Part shown: positions 44,586-56,000 of the stretch, piece after piece | Layout of the letters: each line of letters starts with the position of its first letter | Position numbering within the stretch: position 1 is the first letter of the stretch | NCBI GenBank assembly: GCA_001949185.1 | Contig: BDGG01000016.1 | Location: forward strand, 186,001 to 250,000 | Direction of reading: 5' to 3' | Length of the DNA: 64,000 nt | Origin: Ramazzottius varieornatus | Taxonomy: Eukaryota; Tardigrada; Eutardigrada; Parachela; Ramazzottiidae | Notes under the pieces: model-generated | What the model was told of the DNA's origin: nothing | Seen by the model: only the letters and a program-made list of their open reading frames with translations | Database searches by the model: none | Position numbers and translations under genes: made by a program

Positions 44586-46616
44586 ATGGTCGACCGGAGT
44601 GACGATGAGAACAGCGATAGCGATGGCGGAGCGAACGATGCCGAGGGAGTGTGGTCGCCCGACATCGAGACTGCCTTCCGAGAAGCTCTAGAGACATATC
44701 CACCATGTGGTCGGAGAAAGATCATCCTGTCGGAAGAGGGCAAGATGTATGGTAAGTGCCATCGGAAGGCGGTCAAATCATGCAGTTAATGTGACTTGAG
44801 AAAATAAACAAGCAGTTATATGACCCACGTGTGTAACGGTGTGTTGTTTGTAGGCCGGAACGAACTCATAGCCAGGTACATCAAAATCCGCACGGGGAAA
44901 ACACGGACGCGAAAGCAAGTCTCCAGTCACATCCAAGTACTTGCCCGGAAAAAGTCGCGGGAGATTCAGTCAAAATTTAAGGTTGGTCGAGCCGAAAAGT
45001 GAACGATACGAGTATTCCCGACTATATTTGATACTGTTTACAGGACCATTCGAATAAGGAGAAAGCAATGCAAGTCATGTCGACCATGTCGTCGGCGCAG
45101 ATTGTCTCAGCCGCCATGTTTTCTAACAAGCCGCAGCTTCCGACATTGGGGAACGGAGCCTACGCGACAAGTCCGGTGAATATTTATTCTATTGGAAACG
45201 TGTTTCTGAAGAGCTTTTGGATGACCCACACCTTTTTTGTAGATGTGGCAGAACCCAATGTCGCAGAATATTGCTCCTTATGGTCACATTGCCGAGTAAG
45301 GAGCCATCCGTTATCTTGTACTGCCTATTGAAAATAAATGGCGAAAATAGGGCAGTTCTGTATCCATGCTGCACCGTGTACATGCTTTAGAGTAGACCGC
45401 GACTGTGACAAGTGTTTTTTTCTGTGTCAGTATAAAGCCTTGCATCAATGGAGTATTCGGCGACAAGAGCACTTCGGTCCTGTCCGGAAGTGGCTTTTCC
45501 CATAATAATGGGTCCGTGCTGCCTTTCGACGGACGGTTCCCCATCGCGTCCCACAAGCTAAGATTACTGGACTTCAACGCCTACGTTTCCAGCCGGGACG
45601 ACTCGGACGCGGTAAGACATGCGAGCATACGCCGTCTGCTTCATGTTCATATCTTTTTGCCTCACATGTCACATTACAGAAGCATTTCTTCACCAGTATT
45701 GCTGCCTCACAGCTGGAACCCGACGTAAGTTTCTCGTTGAAAGACTGGCCCGTGTTTCCCAAACATCACGAAATAAAAAGTGAACGACGGTCCACTGTTT
45801 CGTTACAGCCAATCGACATCTCCGTCATTCAGGATAAGTTCCCAGAAAACAAGGGAGGCCTGAAGGAACATTTTGATCGATGTCCAGCCAACGCCTTCTT
45901 CATGGTCAAAGTTTGGGTATGCAACGCACTCCATCTTTATAACGAACCATAAGGGAGGTTCGGTGATGAAAACCATGGGCTGAGACTGAGCTTGGCTTGT
46001 TGCAGGCCGATATGAACTGTCCCGGAATTAGTCCTAACTGCACCTACGAATACTCGAGCACGTAAGTTTCTGTGTGGAGACGCCATACCGATGGTTCATA
46101 CGGTTGCCCAACGTTACTCTCCCTTGCTTTCCAGGATTGAAAGTCTGCTGAATATTCCGCTCGAACACACCACCCGTGTATGCTCCAGCGGCAAACAAGT
46201 TATCGTCAAAGTGGAGGTGGGCACTATTCGTTAACCCGTTGTCTTTTTTGCTAACGCATCGGTTATGCCTTCTTTTGTTAGAGCGAACAAGGAGTTCCTG
46301 AGGGTGGTCGGTACATCTTCCGCCGCAAGTCGACCATGTGCGAATACATGATCAACTTTATCATCAAGCTGCAGCATCTGAGTGACACCGCGCCCAAAGC
46401 CGACGCCAATACCCTGCTTGAAAACTTCACAGTTCTCCAGGTAAGTCACTGGCCACTGACTGTACTACCGCTTCGCAGAACAAGACTGGATATTTACAGA
46501 TCGTGTCGAACCAGGAAACGCAAGAGACCTTGCTGTGCATCGCCTTCATGTTTGAAGTGTCTTCCGGCCACGGTAACCAGCACAAGATTTACCGCCTACA
46601 GAAGGACAGCTCATGA
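44586..46616 (+). CDS. sd (TEAD): TEA-domain transcription factor (TEAD/scalloped)
   Basis: Nuclear effector of the Hippo pathway that binds MCAT (CATTCC-type) sites and recruits Yorkie/YAP. Eleven coding exons: 44586-44751, 44854-44981, 45044-45175, 45243-45295, 45431-45611, 45680-45724, 45809-45916, 46006-46061, 46135-46216, 46282-46440, 46500-46616; phases close, 408 aa. TEA domain about 19-98: [74 protein letters not shown]. The C-terminal YAP-binding domain, about 198-408, has [41 protein letters not shown] and LLENFTVLQ, ending [11 protein letters not shown]. The linker is Ser/Met/Gln-rich. The exon with the ATG begins at 44527 and is open upstream in frame, so a longer N-terminus from another exon is possible. 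Confidence 0.96.
44756..44793. repeat. Short dispersed repeat fragment B, copy 2
   Basis: GTGCCATCGGAAGGCGGTCA followed by AATCATGCAGT, matching 18251-18284. It starts inside the splice donor region of TEAD intron 1. Confidence 0.5.
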
Positions 46617-47551
46617 AAGCAAAGTCCCCTAGCTAACCGCCCTGGTCTTTCCCTTCTTTCTTCCGTCGTCTAGCCTGATCCAGCCATCCATCGCAGTATT
46701 CGCGGCTGGACATTATGGTCGTCATTTGCGTCCGTTCGATATTCACACAGCTGTCCTCCCAGCTCCCGCAATGGCAGCTCACTTCCCACAGTAAAGTGGC
46801 AGCTCTTATCTGGTGTGTCCCACTCAACCCGAACCCGTCCTTTGCACCCTATAATTTTTATGATTGTTATCGTTGAGTGTTTAGTTAGAATCGAATGCTC
46901 TGATTTTTTGTATTTTCCCCCTTTTTTTAAAGCTTGTTGCTCTATTGTAGCGCCCTTATACTGTTGACTTGCGGGTTTCTAGTGAAGGTCGTGGACATTT
47001 TTTTACCGAAACATTATAATACCATTCGAGTTGGCAACATGCTACTGAATAGCTGCTTTATAGCAACATACAAGTTTCTGCGGCTCCATTTAGGAAACAT
47101 CTCATGATGCCAATGTCTTCGGATATAGCAGTTCTTAAAATGTCGCGATCGATCGGTACTTCAGAAACTGCCTTTCGTGTACTGTACGGGAGTGTGCTCT
47201 ATACGATTGCAGCGAAATGTGGAGATACATAATTATCTGGACAAACCGGAAGGGCGAGGAGCATACGAAGGTACCGAGGGAAAAAACCTGGCTGCAAACG
47301 CGTATCGGTCACAATCAACCTTGAAAAACAAGCGAACAATCGCACTGAACGACGGAAAGTACCAAAGTTCTTCGGAAAAAACCTTGACAGTGTACAGTGG
47401 GAGAGGATCGGATTAACTTCGCCCAAATCCTTCGCTCAGATTTACTGCCGCTTTCTGTCCGCTAGTGTGTACGTGGCCAGCCTCGTCCATCAACTCGGTA
47501 GAACACTTTGTGTGCTTTCCTGAAAATCAAGAATCGAACTCGCTTACCACG
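46617..47551. other. TEAD 3' flank and upstream region of the Rds1-like gene
   Basis: No gene seen. A 79-aa open frame on the plus strand at 47177-47416 has no recognisable features. Confidence 0.5.
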
Positions 47552-48765
47552 ATGTTGGAACTAATCTTACTCTTCCTCGCCGGAAGCTACGCGGCGCCAG
47601 GTAAAACACTTCATCTTACGCTAAAAAAGCGAGCTATGCTTCAGCTGTTCTTCTTTACGTAGTACACGTCAGCGATGTGGACGTCCTTCAGTTCGCTTTG
47701 ACCGTGGAGAACCTTGCCTCTACCTTCTACATTCAGGGGCTTCAAAAGCATCCCAAGGAGGAGTTCTTGAATGCCGGAGTCAAAGAGGCCGACTATGACC
47801 AGATCGTCCGAGTCAGAGATAACGAAGGCAGGAGTCAGAATAAAGCTTTGATGTAATTTGTTGCTAACCGTGAATTCTTTCCAGCCGGACACCGTGACAC
47901 GCTGAAGGCCGCCATCCAGAAGCTCGGTGGTACTCCTAATCCTCCATGCCAGTACAAATTCCCCGATGACGACATCCCATCGTTCTTGAAAGTCGCTCGC
48001 ACTTTGGAGAACGCCGGTAAGTGTGCCTGGACTATGCTGCTTCCAGATTCGTCCGTTGTTGATCTAAAATGCAGATTGGGGCTTCTGCAGATATCCCAGC
48101 ATACACTGGCTCGATCAAGGACCTTACTGACAAGAGGCTCATTACCGCAGCCGGAACCATTGTCACCGTCGACGCTCGCCACGCCGCCTTCTTCAATCAC
48201 ATCACCGGAAAAGCTCCGGCTCCTGCCTCCTTCGATATCCCATTGTACGTCTTTCCTGATTTTCCACACGGTGACTAGGTCTTGCAGAACCGCAAACTGT
48301 AACTTTGCGGGGTTCGCGCCACCGGAAGGCGTTCCCTCACCTGAGGTTCCCACAGGTGGCGCTGCCTTGCGTTACACAGCGTAACTCTGCTGACAGCAGC
48401 TGACGTTTGGATGCTTTTGCAGGGGACAACGTCAGATCTCGTCGCTGGCTAAACAATTCATCGTATCTTGTCCGCATCCGATTCCCGAGCCATTTCCCGA
48501 ACTCAAGCTGACTCCCGAGTCTGGTCCTGCTGGAAGTGCAGTAACGTTGGCTACCAGTGCACCTCTGCGAGGAGTCAACTGCGCCATCATCACCGCCACT
48601 GGCATCACCTTCAGCCCAGTTCAGGATAACAAATGCACCATTCCACAAGCTAGCGGAGGAGTTTATGTCGTCCTGACATCTGCATCTGACTCTCGAGGAC
48701 TCAGCGACGACAACACCCTGGGTATTGCTCCGTTCATCGTTGCTGCCCGTGGCGATGCTGTCTGA
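47552..48765 (+). CDS. Secreted ferritin-fold protein, Rds1/PCC13-62-like
   Basis: Five exons: 47552-47600, 47663-47827, 47885-48016, 48091-48244, 48423-48765; phases close, 280 aa. Signal peptide MLELILLFLAGSYAAPG. The ferritin-like four-helix segment (about 20-185) shows VDVLQFALTVENLASTFYIQ, RDNEAGHRDTL and AAGTIVTVDARHAAFF: possible di-metal ligands are the Glu in VEN, the E-x-x-H in EAGH and D-x-x-H in DARH. The C-terminal part KQFIVSCPHPIPEPFP and a Gly/Thr-rich beta tail resemble fungal stress-response Rds1 proteins; plant desiccation-related PCC13-62 shares the Ferritin_2 fold. Function is unproven; stress or metal handling outside the cell is inferred. Intron 2 appears to use a GC donor (47828-47829). 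Multiple introns show it is a resident gene, not bacterial contamination. Confidence 0.85.
47828..47884 (+). other. GC-AG intron
   Basis: The exon ends GATAACGAAG and the next base pair is GC, not GT; the acceptor is TTCCAG. The only nearby GT donor (before GTAATT) would put a stop right after the junction, while the GC donor gives the expected NEAGHRD metal-site helix. Confidence 0.65.
48315..48363. repeat. Short inverted repeat (GCGCCACC / GGTGGCGC)
   Basis: Within intron 4 of the Rds1-like gene. The arms have the opposite order to the CAAGTGGCGC family, so it may be a rearranged or unrelated hairpin. Confidence 0.4.
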
Positions 48766-50092
48766 TTCTGACAATACGAACTGTGTCGAAACACAGGAAT
48801 ACAATTTTGTTAATCAAGTGATCAAGCGACTCTCTGACCGTAAGCCTGGCCATGCCTTTCATTCGGTTCCTAGAGAAAGACGTTTATGCCGTTCGTGCAA
48901 GTTCTCACACTTCTTACATTGGATATTTCTGCTAGTTCTGTTAAAGTGGTGAGGACGAGCAAGAACTGTCTGAGATCACGAGCTGTACTGTACAGACAAA
49001 AGTCTGAGCCCCTAAAGGTCACCGATCGGCATGCAGTAACAAAGCAAGTCCTGTGCCCAGTTATAGCCACGATGGTGATGAGTACGGGACACAGAATGCT
49101 CTCAGTTTTCGTTTCAGTATTCCACATCTCAAAATCCTGAATAATAATCAGGTCTAGGTTTGCTATCGAGTAAGCTGCGTTCTCGTGAGTGAGTTTCAGT
49201 ATTCCACATTATTCCAGGCAGTTTGCTGAAGGTGAACGGGAAGTGGAGAACAATCAATCCAGTGTTTGTTCCTGCAAGCGATCCCTGGTTCTCCACGGCG
49301 AACCTCGGTATACCTCACCCGTTCACGCACCACAATCCAAATTATTCCTGAAGAAAAAGCCAACCCTGCACGAGCTCGCTGAAACTCGACGAATGAATGG
49401 CCTGTAACACGGAAATTCTTTTATCGATTTCTCTCCAACTCATGAGCGGAGAGCAGAGTATACTCGGCTATAGATTCCGTCCAATGGAGAGCATGCTTTT
49501 AATACTTCCATTGGTTAGAAACTGGTCGACCGGGCAAATCACCAAACCAGCGACGGCATCATAACCGCATTCATACCGCCCAAAAAGAGGCCGTGGCCTC
49601 TTGTAGTTGTAGTATTTTAATGGTAACACGGATCTGTCGGACAAAGCGCCGGCTTTCTTTGCTGTGGTGAACTGCACGGCTGGATCTGAGAGATGGCAAG
49701 TTGGCTGGTGCTTTCTGTCTGCCAAGGAGAACCAGCTAGCTGATCGTTGTCTTACGGCCTGCCAAAAGTAACGTGGAACAGATTTGGTGCGCCCTATGGA
49801 TAAGTCGGATGTAGTCCATACTTTCTTGGCAAGCGGAGCGGAGTTTCTGTCCGTTTCACGTCAGGCCATGCCGTTCATTCAGTCAGTCTACTTCGTCTTC
49901 ACAATGCAGCTTGCGTAGCCGATGTTTTTTTCTCTTGGCTGATACCGTTTTCTTTCCTTTGGATCCATTATTATGCCAAGAATTGTCGCTGTAGAATTTT
50001 GTAGTGCAGATCGACACCAGTGCTGGAGATTATAAGCGTCGTCTGAAGGATCATGTCAGCGCAACCTTGGCACAGCAGCTTCGAGTGTGACG
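48766..50092. other. Gap between the Rds1-like gene and Spen
   Basis: No supported gene. A 17-bp direct repeat (GTTTCAGTATTCCACAT) occurs at 49111-49127 and 49193-49209. The Spen promoter and 5' UTR should lie at its right end. Confidence 0.5.
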
Positions 50093-53000
50093 ATGGTTAG
50101 AGAAAGTCGCCATTTATGGATCGGGAATCTACCGGAGAATATTCAGGAAGACGACCTCAAGACTTATTTTGAAAGGTACGATCACTTCTGCCTATTCCCC
50201 GATATCTGATGAGTTCCTAGGACTGTATTCGGATGAAAATACGACCATTTTCAATTTTTCTGAGTGAAGTACGCGGCAAAAAGCGATATTTCATTATCGA
50301 AAAGTTTTTTATAGAAATATTCTTTCTAAAATTCTGCCAGCTATTCAGCTTGCATTCTTTTCATTTCTTTGGCTAAGGAAATTCAAGCTAGGTATACTGG
50401 ACGAGTCTACAGACTAGAAAAATAGATTGGGATCAATTCGTGGCGACTTTGTGACTGTCTTCGTTTGCGGGTATTGCAAGAGCTCAATCTTGCTTGCCTG
50501 CCATATTTGTACAGCCACAAAATATGAAACCTCAAGACATATACGGCCTAGGAATGTTGGCGAGGGGAATTGCAGCTGCCCAATGATGGATCTTGTTTGC
50601 CTGCTCTGCTCATGGACTACATTATCTTCATATCCGCTCCATGCTCTGTCTGGTGGAATACAGTGGAATTAATAAGCACGATCGATGGTCGAAAACTGGA
50701 TCTATAAATCAAGCCCTCTTCCAATCAAGCAGCGTAGCCTCGCCGACCAGATGGAATTACTCATTACGCGCAGATGTAAAATTCAGGATTGCTTCGGGTC
50801 TTCCATACTGATTTATGTGTGAGATGCTGAGAATGGTTCTCAAATCCATGTTAAGAACGAAGCGGTCACAGAGAATCCACGACTATGAGTCCCAGTATTG
50901 AAGTTGATCTTATAATCGAAACGTAGCTGCGTACGCAAAACGCGAAGCCCATTCTGTCCAGCGATGAGTAAATTGCAGCAGGATGAAGACGGAATATTGT
51001 TCGGGGATTGTCTAACGAGACTGTGATACGATTATCCTGCCCACAATTAAATATGATGAGACAGAGAGTGGATCTGCGAGGGATCACGACGACTGGTGGA
51101 TGTGACGTTGGACTTGACCTTTCTGTTTCTGGCACGGCCAACATCGTAAAAGGCTTATTTAATGGCATACTAAACTCGATAGGAAAGGAGCGAGCGAGCG
51201 TGCCTTGGCAAAGAGTTTTGATTGAGAATTTGGCACCGTCGCCTCCCGTTAACCTTGTGAAAAAACATCAGACTAGATTTTCCCGTAAGAGCTGGGAATG
51301 TTGAGCAAGTTAGAGTGACAACAACTTTGTCACTGACGTTGTCGTCAATGCAAAACAGGCCAGTCAAGTTATCAATCAAGTGGTTTGGAATTACTAAGAA
51401 GCACAAACTTGATTACTTATTGGGATTGTTCGCTGATTGGTCGATTAACTTACGAAAGAATCAGGAATCATCGTTTTGCGCAAGTCATCAATCAAGCGTT
51501 TTGTGGGCCAGCGAATGAGATGGTTTGCTTGTAGGTTGATTGTATGAAACGGTGGGACAAAAGCCAGTGTCGTTAATTCAAGCCTCTGATTTTCGAGTGT
51601 TTCTAGCTTGGCGCTGCTGTGGTGGTTTATACATCAGTCGATTGAGGAAGCTCAAGATGTGGTATATGGCTTTGTGCTGAGGTTTGTTAATGGGGGGTTT
51701 GTTGAAGGTTGAGTAGAGGCTGAAGACGAGTAGTGGTCGTTAGGGCAGCTGTAGTATGGCTTTACGGAGTGCTGGTTAGATCAATGTCACAACTACGGTA
51801 GAAACGAAAGGTTGGACCAGTTGGAGGGAGCCGATGGAGATGTGGGGGCGAGCGAGCGATTGCTACGAGTTTATTTGTAATTTAGACGAGGCTATTTCAG
51901 CCTCGTACCGTGTAAGGTCTGTGTTTACCCAAGGCCAACATTTGACTTGAACAAAGCTCGACGCTGCAGAAAGAAAATGTCCGAGAAATTGGTGGGTACT
52001 GGCTGTTTCTATTTGAAGACCGAACCACAGCGCGCCATCGGTAGAAAAAAGAATGGCTTCAGTCGTATGAAAGACCGGCTTTCTTTCTTTTTTTATTTCT
52101 CCCCCTCGCCATCCTCCTCGTCGTTTGCATTGTCGATAACGTCGTGTATTTGAATAACTGGTTTATGACTGATCTCGGGCAACAAAGACCGTAGTACTTA
52201 GCTTCTTTTTCTGCGCGACAAGAAAACCGTTTGTCGTGGCACATACGGTTTTGTTGCGTTTTCGCTACTGGTGAGACCTAATCAGCCAAAAACGATCGAC
52301 GATGATCTATGAAAGACGAGTTTTTTCTCTAATTAGGCCGTCCCATCACATGCATTTCTGAGGCTTGTCAGTCATTGGAAATTTAATTACTTTTTGACGA
52401 GGCGCATTGGCTGGTATGGGACGACATGACGAATGATTCGAAGAGTATCGGTCGATAAACGAGAGAAGCCATTTTCGCCACAAATGGCAGTCATCAGAAG
52501 ACCTGAACTTTCACGGTAGAACTTGGCTTGTCCATCTTTGAACAGTCAATCAAGCGCGAAGCGACGGTTGAATTTTGGGAGTATTGTTGACCCGTCAAAA
52601 TACGGTGAAGCCCATCGGTCACTGGAAAAACCGTCGAATAGTATATGGGGCGTATTCCTGTTATTTTTGATTGATTGATTGGCTTATCTGTCGATGTTTT
52701 AATTGTCAGCATGTTTTGTTTATTTTCCGACGGTTATTTTGGTAATGATGGCAGTATTCGCAGAAGACTGCTGTGCAAATTGATATCGCTGTGCTCTTTT
52801 CTTTTACGCCCGTAATGTTTGACAAGATGAGTCTTTTTCTCATGAACCAGATGCGCGCTGGCCAGAGTGGGGAAATGGCTGACGAGGCAGGGAGACGTGA
52901 AGGATGGTTCTGTCAGTGTGGAGGTATAAATACAGACAATTATTCTTCAAAGACGCGTTCTCTTCTCTTTGCTAGCTTGTCATGTTCCCTCTTTCCTGCC

Positions 53001-56000
53001 CATATAGCAAGAGATCTGCCTTTCCAGGAAATGATTATACAGGGATGGAGGCAGAGAAGGGAAGGTTGTGTACGGAAGAGGGGACAAAGGGCTTTACTGA
53101 AGTCGGCTTTTCCTTCTCTGCTCGATGTCTGAACGAAGCTAGCTGCCCTCTTCAGACTCGAGCTGAGCCCTTCTCCACAGGGGAGCTTTGTATGGAGGTC
53201 TGTGAAAGCCTTGCCTTGCTACTTTTTAGGCTCTCATGAATGCTGGGACAATTGTTGAAGAGAAACATTTCAGGGAAAGGCAGGCCTGTTTATTGTAGTT
53301 CATCACGGGACTTTTGTCTCTGCCGTGTTCAAAAATTGTGTGCAGGAACTCAGCGGTGTGCTGGCAGAATATGACCATTTTCCGAAGGGCTGCTGGAGTG
53401 GAAGAAGGACAGAATTATGATCAACCAGGGAGGCATTTAAGGAAAAAAGGCACCAAGTAGAAACGGACGAGGCACAGCGAGCTTCATTTCAGATATTATA
53501 GAGATTAAGTTGCCACTCCCGTTCACTTTGCAACTGTAGCTACAGCCTCGCTCCGCCCCTTTCGTGACGTGTAACTACATTTTGCTTTCCGGAGCTCCCC
53601 TTATTTTCGGCAAATAGCGTAATTGGGGTTACGGTTGGCTAGCATTGAGAAGCATGGTGGCTGCCCAAATTATTCAAAGTTCTGATCAGCTGCCGCGCTT
53701 ATAAGTGACGTTGCAACTCATCTTAGCTACAGTGGGACTTTCATCTGGCGATGGCAACTTAATGTCTGTAATACGCAGAGGTTGTGGTCCCGGGGGAAAT
53801 GCGCGCTCCGCTTCAGCGACCTCAGCCAACGCAGCCGATTTGCAGGGTTCTCTGCGCAAGTCTCGGCCGCTACTGCACCCTAAAACGCAGATAACCAGTC
53901 CGAAAAAATCAGCTTGTAGTCTTTTTGAAAGGAGAGCTCTTGATTATGGAGGCCTTACCCGACCAAAAGCAGTTAATACAGTTGCAGTCAAGTTAATTGG
54001 TTGGGTTTTTGGCAATGTGGATTGCGTATCTTCTAGCACTGGTTCCCGCGAATTGAAAAGCTCACCTCAAGTGGCGCACGCTCTCAGCCCACAACAACGT
54101 AAAAGTGCGCCACTGGGGGTGACGATCTCGCAGTTTCGTTTGCCGACCTCCCCAACAGCTCTAGTGCCTCTTTCAGCACCTGTGAACAGAATTTCGCCGT
54201 CTCGTTTGAAGTGACGCGGTCATTTTTTACCTGGAGACGTCGCTGTGGAGGATGCTTTGGTCGCCGTTGAAAATTTATGTGGTCTGGTCCTACCTTAGTA
54301 ATGACTTGTTGGGGGGTACAGCGCGACCTGTCAATGTCAGCTGAGCTATCTTAAGCATCGTTTTTGTGTGCTGTACGGATTCGGAGATGGATGATGCTTT
54401 CAGGAATGACTTGAGATGATGAGCAATAACCGCAGCTAGCGAGGTTACATCGCGCGCGCGTAGGACTAATTGCAGATTGCAAGCGAAAATGTTGCTGTTT
54501 TTTGTGACTTGATGGACAGCTCTGTAGCCTGTGGGCTACTGAAGAAAATTGCCATCGTCCATTTTGGACGGTTCATTATGGCCAACACGGCGGCCAAGTA
54601 CATTCATCATTGTGTCAAGTGTTGTATTTTCGTGCAGTGAGCGACTTGCTGCAGGTGCTAGCTGCCATGTACAAATTTACTAGAAAGCTAAAAACTCTGA
54701 GGTGCCTTTGGAATGGAGGGAAAAGCACGACGAGTTTTGGCGGTAGGCTTTGGTGGGGAGAGAGGGAAGCAGCTCGGCTTTCACAGGCGCCGCTGGAGAC
54801 TGCGAGAATGTTTTGATAATGGAAAGAGTATTTTCGATCGATTTATGGATTAGCCGCGGCAGCTCAATAGCTCGCCCAGTGTCAGGTTCCCTTCCAGTGA
54901 TATCGCAAATGGAGAATCTCTTCAGTCACATTGACGAGGAAGTGTGTGGCGGTGACGAAATTGACTTTTTGTCGTTGGGGAAAAATTCTCTGAACTCGTT
55001 CTCGACATTGAGAGGATCTTGAAGTCAATTAGCCAAGAGGAAAACATTGGCCACGAACATGTCAAGTGATCAATCAAGGGAGCGGACAGTGAGAGATTTG
55101 TTCTGGACCGCCCTTGGACGGTTGATTGAGTGAAGCCTCCGAACGATTGAATCAATCAACAGATCAAGGTACTCTACAGTGTACATATGGCTCCTCGTGA
55201 ATCGTGTTTCAGAGACTCGTTTCGGCTGACCGACTTGGTTTGCATGTGGGTCTTTTCTGAATGGAAATTATAGTGCTCCCAAAAACGGTCAGTGACATGA
55301 TGAGAAATTAATGTTAGCTCTGACAAGAGCAAGTCCTACTTTCCACGTTGCGACCTAGGCGCACATGGCGTTGTCAGATTGGCTAATGGCTAAAGCCGGG
55401 TTTTCCGGTGGCTGGCTCTTTGAAGAGATGGACCGTTAACGGCCTTGTAATGCATGTGTTTGATGGCGATGAGAGTTGTGTTGCGGCATCAGAGACCACA
55501 ATAGGTGTGTTGGCTGTAAAGACCCTCTTCAGTGACTAGATTGAGCTAGAGCAGCTTTGGTGCTGGCCGAAAAAACAGCCGAGCATGGCGGCTCACAAAC
55601 CTGTTTCTTGACAAGAGCTCTTGCGCGACGTGGACGGAGCTCAGCTTTGACCGTGTTTATTTACCTCTGTTTGGACGCATCAAGGAAAGCAGCCACCTTG
55701 TACCGCCAGCTGCTTATGATAATACCCCCCTTGCTAATAGTTGTTTTTAGAGGAGATAAACCGTGACCTCTTGAGACGTTCAGCGACTTCAGGCTGAGCA
55801 AAGTATCGGGTATCGTATTATGTGTGGCTGGATCCACACATGAAACTGGATGAACTGTATACAGGTACAAATTCCTCTTGGTCGAAGGGCTCGGAAAAAG
55901 TTTTTTGATTAGCTGATTGGAAGGATGAAAGGGGAACATGACAGCCACACAACGACGGGATATTATGGGCCAGTAAAAATTACGGACCAGGCAGAAAAGA

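Noticed and set aside
49189-49407. Possible extra exon after the Rds1-like gene
   Set aside because: Two competing frames, no donor, and the Rds1-like protein already ends properly at 48765.
53705-54214. 169-codon plus-strand frame in Spen intron 1
   Set aside because: Its end is made of a hairpin repeat and tail; it starts with a non-ATG codon and has no recognisable domain.
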